From: Alphaproteobacteria bacterium | GTDB taxonomy: Bacteria > Pseudomonadota > Alphaproteobacteria > UBA2136 > JALTLI01 | DNA length: 6,943 bases | Direction: 5' to 3' | Assembly: GCA_027005635.1 (NCBI GenBank) | Contig: JALTLI010000052.1 | Coordinates: forward strand, 1-6,943 | Shown: piece after piece, positions 1 through 4,625 of the stretch | Layout of the letters: every line of letters begins with the position of its first letter | How positions within the stretch are numbered: position 1 is the first letter of the stretch | Position numbers and translations under genes: made by a program | Notes under the pieces: model-generated | Told to the model about the DNA's origin: nothing | Databases searched by the model: none | What the model saw: only the letters and a program-made list of their open reading frames with translations

Positions 1-1314
1 GCATTATTAACAGGTATAAAAGGAAATATAGCACCAGAAGTTTATGATAGCTTTCGTTATAGTGGGTTAGCACATTTACTTGCAATATCTGGCTTACACT
101 TAGCTTTGTTTGGTGGCTTTATATTTGTATTAATAAGAAGGCTTTTGTGTTTGTATCCTCCTTTAGTATTGAAGTATAGCTCTAAAAAGATGGCTGCAGT
201 TGGGGCGCTAATTGGTACATTTGCTTATATGCTTCTTGCGGGTGGCACTATCCCAACTATGCGTGCCTTTATTATGATTGCTTTATTATTTATTGGTATT
301 TTATTTAGTCGGATTAAAATTAGTCTGCGTTCATTATGTGTTGCTGTTATTGTTATATTGTTTATATATCCAGAAAGCATTTTAACTGTTTCGTTTCAAA
401 TGTCATTTGTTGCAGTGTTTGCCTTAATAATATGGAATAATTACCATGAAAAACAAGCAAAAAGCCGATTAAAACTAGTTACATTCATAGATTATATTAA
501 AGCAACAGCTCTAACTGCATTAATAGCAGGCTTAGCAACTATGCCAATTGCTGCATTTCATTTTCAGGAAATATCTATTGGCGGATTTATTGCAAATATT
601 ATAGCAGTACCTTTAACAGCCTTATGGATAATGCCTAGTGGTTTGTTTGTTTTATTATTAATGCCATTTGGTGCATATCATACAGCACAAAAAATAATGG
701 AAGAGGGGATAAATATTTTAATAAATATCGCTCAAACAGTAAGCAGTTATTCATGGAGCCACTTTGATGTTGGCATAGATATGCTAGGTTATATAATAAT
801 TATAGTTATAACTGCATTATTTATTATTTTTTATAAAGAGCATTGGAAAAAAATAATTAGTTTATCATTAATATGTTTATTTATAATAATGTTAATGCCA
901 AGTACAAAGCCAACTATAGTATGGTTAGCGGGTGGTGATATAGTTTTATTAAATACAGACAAAGGTATTCAGCAAGTATATGTTGAAAAAAATAATTCTA
1001 AATCTAAAAGATTACTAGCTAGTTATATCCGCAAACAAAAAGCAACATTAATAACTAAAAAACCAGATAGATGTGATAGTATTGGCTGTATATTTTTTAT
1101 AAATAATACCCAAGTTTTAGCACTAGAAAATGGTATGTTACCAAGTGAAGAAGATTGCAGAGTAAATGATATAATCTTGCCACTAAAAATGAAAACCTAC
1201 TGCGGAGAAAATTATACAAAACCAAAACCATATATATATGCATTAGGTTGGCTTAAGAATGGTAGTTTGTATCAAAAATTTTATACAGTAAAACAAGCTC
1301 GTATTTGGCAGTAA
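1..1314 (+). CDS. comEC: ComEC/Rec2-family DNA uptake channel protein, 5' end missing
   Basis: The reading frame is open from base 1, so the gene starts before the window; 437 codons remain. ComEC is the inner-membrane channel that carries single-stranded DNA into the cytoplasm during natural transformation. Seen: the signature HLLAISGLH at fragment residues 25-33, then GGTIPTMRA at about 81-89, both typical of the Competence domain. About eight or nine hydrophobic segments lie between residues 22 and 299, followed by a soluble tail of roughly 138 residues. The tail contains CDSIGC (358-363) and EDC and ends in ARIWQ. It is too short for the metallo-beta-lactamase domain found at the C-terminus of many ComECs, and no HxHxDH motif is present; this resembles my memory of alphaproteobacterial members. 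A TTG at 106 is internal, because the conserved SGLAHLLAISGLH lies partly upstream of it. No other competence gene is adjacent, so activity in transformation is inferred from the family alone. Confidence 0.93.
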   Translation, partial: ALLTGIKGNIAPEVYDSFRYSGLAHLLAISGLHLALFGGFIFVLIRRLLCLYPPLVLKYSSKKMAAVGALIGTFAYMLLAGGTIPTMRAFIMIALLFIGILFSRIKISLRSLCVAVIVILFIYPESILTVSFQMSFVAVFALIIWNNYHEKQAKSRLKLVTFIDYIKATALTALIAGLATMPIAAFHFQEISIGGFIANIIAVPLTALWIMPSGLFVLLLMPFGAYHTAQKIMEEGINILINIAQTVSSYSWSHFDVGIDMLGYIIIIVITALFIIFYKEHWKKIISLSLICLFIIMLMPSTKPTIVWLAGGDIVLLNTDKGIQQVYVEKNNSKSKRLLASYIRKQKATLITKKPDRCDSIGCIFFINNTQVLALENGMLPSEEDCRVNDIILPLKMKTYCGENYTKPKPYIYALGWLKNGSLYQKFYTVKQARIWQ

Positions 1315-1331
1315 TTGCTTGACCAAATAAC
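1301..1331. repeat. Short inverted repeat over the comEC stop codon
   Basis: TATTTGG (1302-1308) and CCAAATA (1323-1329) are perfect 7-bp complements separated by 14 bases. The structure spans the comEC stop codon and covers the -35 hexamer of the predicted wecC promoter. It is followed by A-rich, not T-rich, sequence on the + strand, so it does not look like a classical intrinsic terminator. It could be a weak 3'-end stem for comEC mRNA, an operator, or chance in AT-rich DNA. Confidence 0.3.
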
Positions 1332-1347
1332 AAAAAAAGCATAAAAA
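1319..1347 (+). promoter_or_regulatory. Predicted sigma70-type promoter for wecC
   Basis: TTGACC (1319-1324, 5 of 6 to TTGACA) is separated by exactly 17 bases from TAAAAT (1342-1347, 5 of 6 to TATAAT). Transcription would begin near 1353-1356, leaving a leader of about 20 bases before the wecC ATG. The site lies in the only gap between comEC and the polysaccharide genes, where a new transcription unit would be expected. Chance matches are common in AT-rich DNA, but the spacing and location are good. Confidence 0.55.
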
Positions 1348-1360
1348 TAAAGCCTAAATA

Positions 1361-1366
1361 AAAAGG
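1361..1366 (+). promoter_or_regulatory. Ribosome binding site of wecC
   Basis: AAAAGG lies nine bases before the ATG at 1376. It supports this start, which also places the Rossmann motif GLGYIGLP at residues 8-15, the usual position in the family. Confidence 0.55.
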
Positions 1367-1375
1367 TTTTAAAAA

Positions 1376-2584
1376 ATGGCAAAAGTTTCAGTTATTGGTT
1401 TAGGTTATATAGGTTTACCAACATCAGTTGTGGTAGCTATGGCTGGGCATAGTGTTTTGGGGGTAGATATCAACCCAAAAACAGTGGAAACAATAAATAG
1501 TGGAAAAGCCCATATTGAAGAACAAGGGCTTGATGAATTGGTAGCAAAAACCACAAAAGATGGATCATTTAAAGCATTCACTACTGTTCAACCAGCAGAT
1601 GTTTATTTAATTATTGTCCCAACCCCATTTACAGGGGAAAGTAAACAACCAGACATGAAATATGTAAGGCAAGCAGCAACCGATATTGCTCCATTTATAA
1701 AAGAAGGTGATTTGGTAGTTTTAGAATCAACGTCACCAGTTGGCTCAACAAAAAATGATGTTGCTAAAGTTATTTTAGATATTCGCCCTGAACTTACAGG
1801 TAAAATATATTTTGCTTTTTGTCCAGAACGGGCAATTCCGGGGAATACTCTGCATGAATTAGTCCATAATGATAGAACAGTTGGCGGAATAGATGAAGCA
1901 TCAACAGCTAAAGCTGTAGAATTTTACACTAGTTATATTAAAGGTGATATTTTACAAACAACATCTGATACAGCAGAAATGGTTAAATTAACTGAAAATG
2001 CATCACGAGATGTGCAAATTGCTTTTGCTAATGAACTTTCATTAGTATGTGATGATTTAGGTCTAGATGTTTGGAAAGTTATTGAACTTGCCAACCACCA
2101 CCCACGGGTAAATATTTTACAACCCGGCCCTGGTGTTGGCGGGCATTGCATTGCGGTAGACCCTTGGTTTATTGTGGCATCATCACCAAAAAATACCCCA
2201 TTAATGCGCACAGCCCGGGAAGTAAATGACTCTAAGCCAAACTGGGTAGTGGAACAAGTTAAAAAAGCAATTAATGAAAAACAAAAAACTGAAAAGCCAG
2301 TAATAGGTTTATTAGGCTTAGCTTTTAAACCAGATGTTGATGATTTGCGGGAATCGCCATCTGTAACAGTTGCAACAACCCTAAAAAATTCCACAGATGC
2401 AGAAATTATGGTATGTGAACCATATATAAATCATCACGAAATATTTAATCTTTCACCACTTGATGAACTACTAGAAAAAAGTAATATTCTTGTAATGCTA
2501 ACTGATCACTCAGAGTTTAAAAATATTTCTGCTGAAAAGTTAAAAAACAAAATTATAATAGATACACGTGGTACTTTTAAATAA
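1376..2584 (+). CDS. wecC: UDP-N-acetyl-D-mannosamine dehydrogenase (WecC family)
   Basis: This cytoplasmic enzyme oxidises UDP-ManNAc at C6 twice with NAD+ to give UDP-N-acetylmannosaminuronic acid, a precursor for O-antigen, capsule or enterobacterial common antigen-type glycans. Seen in the 402 residues: the NAD-binding motif GLGYIGLP (8-15) with acidic D31 after the second strand, VPTPF (81-85), ESTSPVGST (117-125), CPER (149-152), the central-domain EMVKLTENASRD (201-212, with K204 and N208), and GPGVGGHCIAVDPW (251-264) with the catalytic Cys258. The UDP-binding C-terminal domain has GLAFKPDVDDLRESP (314-328). HPRVNILQPGPGVGGHC and the TAREVND stretch match E. coli WecC closely as I remember it, more than Ugd or WbpA types, so UDP-ManNAc is the best substrate guess. 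Length is close to WecC (about 420). No UDP-GlcNAc 2-epimerase (wecB) is in view. It overlaps the next gene by one base, so the two are probably translated together. Confidence 0.93.
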   Translation: MAKVSVIGLGYIGLPTSVVVAMAGHSVLGVDINPKTVETINSGKAHIEEQGLDELVAKTTKDGSFKAFTTVQPADVYLIIVPTPFTGESKQPDMKYVRQAATDIAPFIKEGDLVVLESTSPVGSTKNDVAKVILDIRPELTGKIYFAFCPERAIPGNTLHELVHNDRTVGGIDEASTAKAVEFYTSYIKGDILQTTSDTAEMVKLTENASRDVQIAFANELSLVCDDLGLDVWKVIELANHHPRVNILQPGPGVGGHCIAVDPWFIVASSPKNTPLMRTAREVNDSKPNWVVEQVKKAINEKQKTEKPVIGLLGLAFKPDVDDLRESPSVTVATTLKNSTDAEIMVCEPYINHHEIFNLSPLDELLEKSNILVMLTDHSEFKNISAEKLKNKIIIDTRGTFK

Positions 2585-3963
2585 TGAATTCAAAAACTGA
2601 AATAAAAACATTCTTTTTTTGCGGAGTAGGTGGCAGTGGAATGAGTTCTTTGGCTCTTTTTATAAATAAGCTTGGTCATAAAACTTTTGGCTCTGATAGA
2701 AGTTATGATAACGGTTTTATGCCAGAAAAATTTGATGCTTTAAAAAAAGAAGGAATAGAATTATTTCCACAAGATGGTTCTGCAATTTCTAAAAATATTG
2801 ATTTTTTAGTTGTATCTAGTGCTGTGGAAGAAACTATTGCAGATGTTAAATCTGCCCGTATAAATAATATACCTATTATAAAAAGAGCAGAATTATTAGC
2901 TGAATATTTTAATTCTATGCAAGGTGTTGCAGTTGGTGGTACAAGCGGTAAATCTACTACAACAGCAATGGTAGATTGCGTTTTACGGTACAGTTTTAAA
3001 AAACCTTTTTGCGTAAATGGTGCACCCATGAGACATATTTCATCTGCTAACACAGCAAATGTTGCTTACGGAGATAAAAAAGATAATTTATGCGTAATAG
3101 AAGCAGATGAAAGTGATGGATCGATTGAGCTTTATTCACCAGCTATTAGTGTATTAAATAATATTACCCTAGATCATAAACCAATAGCAGAACTGCGCCC
3201 GCTATTTACAGATTTTCTAAAAAAAGCAACATTAGGGGCAGTAGTAAACATAGATGATAATGAAGCAGAAAAATTACAAAATATTAATAACAATACAGTT
3301 AGCTATAGCTTAAAAAACAACCAAGCAGATATAGTTGCTAAAAATATTAAGTTTTATAATTCTTACAGTACTTTTACTATTAATGATGTTGAGTTTCGCT
3401 TAAATGTTGCAGGTAAGCATAATATTTCTAATGCTTTAGCTGCTGTTTCTGTTGCTAGGTTATTTGATGTTCCGTTACAAAATATTTCCTCAGCATTAGC
3501 CAAATTTAAAGGTGTTGCCAGAAGGTTGGAAGTTGTTTCTGCACCTAATTCAGATATTACAATAATAGATGATTTTGCCCATAACCCAGATAAAATATCC
3601 GCATCATTAGCTACACTACAAAAAGGTAAACATGGTAAATTAATAATATTTTTTCAACCCCAAGGTTTTGGTCCTATGGAAATGATGCGCAAAGAAATAA
3701 CTGAAAGTTTTGCCCATGGTATGAGTGAAGATGATATATTAATTCTACCAGAAATATTTTATGCAGGTGGTAGTGTAAAAAGAACAATTTCATCAAAAGA
3801 TTTAGTTGAAGATGTTAAAAAATTAGCTAAACAAGCATTCTTTTTTGATAATAGAAAAGATGCGGTGCCTTTTATAAAGCAGAAATTAAAAAAAGGTGAT
3901 ATACTTGCGGTAATGGGTGCCAGAGATGATACATTAACAAGTTATGCAAAATCTTTTATATAG
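2584..3963 (+). CDS. Mur ligase paralogue, MurC/Mpl-like, in polysaccharide locus
   Basis: This is an ATP-dependent amide ligase of the Mur superfamily with all three domains in 459 residues. The N-terminal UDP-binding domain has GVGGSGM (14-20) and GSD (36-38). The central ATPase domain has P-loop GTSGKSTTT (119-127), EADESDGS (173-180) and NITLDHKP (193-200). The C-terminal domain follows AGKHNISNALAA (276-287) and has DDFAHNP (329-335), FQPQGFGP (357-364) and GARDD (445-449). The order and EADESDGS are MurC/Mpl-like, but several signatures differ from MurC: GTSGKS replaces GTHGKT, NITLDHKP replaces NIDADHLD, and DDFAHNP replaces DDYGHHP. The gene is also not among division/cell-wall genes. 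I therefore read it as a paralogue, not the peptidoglycan UDP-MurNAc:L-alanine ligase. The wecC stop and this ATG share TAATG, and no strong Shine-Dalgarno is seen, so translation is probably coupled. The substrate is unknown; a UDP-uronic acid or other sugar carboxylate is an inference from context. A MurC or Mpl role is the alternative. Confidence 0.88.
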   Translation: MNSKTEIKTFFFCGVGGSGMSSLALFINKLGHKTFGSDRSYDNGFMPEKFDALKKEGIELFPQDGSAISKNIDFLVVSSAVEETIADVKSARINNIPIIKRAELLAEYFNSMQGVAVGGTSGKSTTTAMVDCVLRYSFKKPFCVNGAPMRHISSANTANVAYGDKKDNLCVIEADESDGSIELYSPAISVLNNITLDHKPIAELRPLFTDFLKKATLGAVVNIDDNEAEKLQNINNNTVSYSLKNNQADIVAKNIKFYNSYSTFTINDVEFRLNVAGKHNISNALAAVSVARLFDVPLQNISSALAKFKGVARRLEVVSAPNSDITIIDDFAHNPDKISASLATLQKGKHGKLIIFFQPQGFGPMEMMRKEITESFAHGMSEDDILILPEIFYAGGSVKRTISSKDLVEDVKKLAKQAFFFDNRKDAVPFIKQKLKKGDILAVMGARDDTLTSYAKSFI

Positions 3964-4008
3964 GTTTTGAAGGCTAAAATAATAAATTAATAAGTAGAAA
4001 AAAATAAT

Positions 4009-4407
4009 ATGTTTTTCAATAACAAAAAGCTGATTTTTAAAGTAACAGATGAAAAGGGCGGGCTTAGTCTAGCAGAAGCATTTGCAGGTGCTGTTGGTAC
4101 AGTTAATTTGGGTAAAAATGGAGTGAATTTATGGACTCCTAACGCAGATATCCCACCAAGCGGAGATATAATTTGTGATTTACGTTTTGAAGCCGTATCT
4201 GACGCAGCATATAACCGATTCAATGAAGCAACAGAAGGTAGATTTTTACCAGCTCATGCAGTATTATTTAAAGGTTGGGATCCTAAAAAAATTAAACACG
4301 CCCTAAAATTTTTTGATTATGTAATTGTACCCAACAAAAAAATTAAAAATACCCCCGCAGATTTCAGAAATCGCGTACTTTCGTATGAACCAAAGTATGA
4401 TGAATAA
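4009..4407 (+). CDS. Hypothetical protein, 132 residues
   Basis: I do not recognise this protein. It lies 45 bp after the Mur-like ligase on the same strand, and codon use resembles the neighbours (A/T third positions, many Lys, Asn and Ala). No signal peptide or membrane segment is apparent, so it is probably cytoplasmic. It reads as an ordered protein: alternating strand- and helix-like stretches such as GDIICDLRF (52-60), RFLPAHAVLFKGW (78-90) and FFDYVIVPN (101-109), with a charged C-terminal end. The ribosome binding site is poor (only an A-rich purine tract before ATG), so the exact start is uncertain. It could be a small accessory protein of the polysaccharide locus, or the remaining N-terminal part of a larger enzyme such as a glycosyltransferase; the following bases show no continuation in any frame. 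A 78-codon frame on the opposite strand over its first half looks non-coding. Confidence 0.65.
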   Translation: MFFNNKKLIFKVTDEKGGLSLAEAFAGAVGTVNLGKNGVNLWTPNADIPPSGDIICDLRFEAVSDAAYNRFNEATEGRFLPAHAVLFKGWDPKKIKHALKFFDYVIVPNKKIKNTPADFRNRVLSYEPKYDE

Positions 4408-4430
4408 GGAATAAATATTAATATTTTGCA

Positions 4431-4459
4431 CGTCATGCCGGCAAATGCCAGTATTTACG
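4431..4459. repeat. GC-rich imperfect palindrome, possible dispersed repeat
   Basis: CGT (4431-4433) pairs with ACG (4457-4459), and ATGCCGGC (4435-4442) pairs with GCCAGTAT (4447-4454) around the loop AAAT. The inner stem has one C/A mismatch and one G-T wobble, and a small internal loop separates the two stems. The block is much richer in G+C than the surrounding DNA. The left arm CGTCATGCCGGC resembles the ends of short palindromic intergenic repeats known from several alphaproteobacteria, so a decayed copy of such a repeat is the best guess. A weak terminator is less likely because no T-run follows. Confidence 0.5.
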
Positions 4460-4496
4460 GATAAATTAATATGAAATATTAAAAAAGCTATTAAAG

Positions 4497-4502
4497 TATA
4501 AT
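4497..4502 (+). promoter_or_regulatory. Possible -10 box upstream of the bi-domain oxidoreductase
   Basis: TATAAT is a perfect match to the sigma70 -10 consensus. The -35 partner is poor: nothing resembling TTGACA lies at 16-18 bases, and ATGAAA (4471-4476) would need a 20-base spacer. If used, transcription would start near 4509 and the downstream hairpin would sit in the 5' leader. The local AT content makes a chance match plausible. Confidence 0.3.
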
Positions 4503-4517
4503 TACTAAATGAGATTT

Positions 4518-4582
4518 AAATTTGTATTTTGAGGAGAGACGTGTAAAAAATTTGTACACGAGCGACGAGTAAATATAAATTT
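4518..4582 (+). other. Long two-part hairpin in the leader of the oxidoreductase gene
   Basis: AAATTTGTATTT (4518-4529) pairs over 12 positions with AAATATAAATTT (4571-4582), with a single G-T wobble. Inside it, CGTGTA (4540-4545) pairs perfectly with TACACG (4555-4560) around a nine-base loop. Between the two stems are two purine-rich strands of about ten bases each (GAGGAGAGA at 4531-4539 and AGCGACGAG at 4561-4569), forming a symmetric internal loop. The structure ends about 43 bases before the start codon at 4626. It has no following T-run and does not match any riboswitch I can name. It may be a cis-regulatory RNA, a palindromic mobile repeat or an mRNA-stability stem. Confidence 0.45.
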
Positions 4583-4614
4583 TAACCCAATTAGAAATTA
4601 TACAAGTTAAAGAA

Positions 4615-4619
4615 AAAGG
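4615..4619 (+). promoter_or_regulatory. Ribosome binding site of the bi-domain oxidoreductase
   Basis: AAAGG lies six bases before the ATG at 4626 and supports this start over later in-frame ATGs (codons 5, 8 and 16). Confidence 0.6.
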
Positions 4620-4625
4620 TAATAA

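Larger units (their letters stand above)
4408..4625. other. Intergenic region with two palindromes and a possible promoter
   Basis: No credible coding frame is found in these 218 bases, the longest gap in the window. In order it holds a GC-rich imperfect palindrome (4431-4459), a perfect TATAAT (4497-4502), a long two-part hairpin (4518-4582) and an A-rich ribosome binding site directly before the bi-domain oxidoreductase. This separates the locus into an upstream wecC unit and a downstream oxidoreductase-asnB unit, at least at the DNA level. No clear T-run terminator is seen. Confidence 0.7.

Noticed and set aside
106..1314. TTG at 106 as the true start of comEC
   Set aside because: The same frame is open to base 1 and encodes conserved ComEC residues upstream (SGLAHLLAISGLH), so the gene is cut by the window edge.
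1301..1340. Rho-independent terminator after comEC
   Set aside because: The stem is short with a 14-base loop, and it is followed by A-rich and not T-rich sequence on the + strand.
1933..2394. 153-codon frame on the minus strand inside wecC
   Set aside because: It lies wholly antisense to a strongly conserved gene, has no recognisable domain and no ribosome binding site of note; a composition shadow.
2703..3053. 116-codon frame on the minus strand inside the Mur-like gene
   Set aside because: Antisense to conserved P-loop-containing coding sequence and not resembling a known protein.
2584..3963. Calling the Mur-like gene murC outright
   Set aside because: Several key motifs differ from MurC and the gene sits in a polysaccharide locus instead of a division/cell-wall cluster; a family-level call is safer.
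3967..4008. Promoter before the 132-residue ORF (TTGAAG at 3967-3972)
   Set aside because: No acceptable -10 hexamer lies 16-18 bases downstream, and the 45-bp gap fits read-through from the upstream gene.
3987..4223. 78-codon minus-strand frame over the hypothetical ORF
   Set aside because: The + strand frame is longer, co-directional with all neighbours and protein-like; the minus frame has a Ser/Pro/Leu-rich shadow composition.
4431..4582. CRISPR array or tRNA in the intergenic region
   Set aside because: There are only two unrelated palindromes, no regularly spaced identical repeats, and no cloverleaf or TTC-loop signature.
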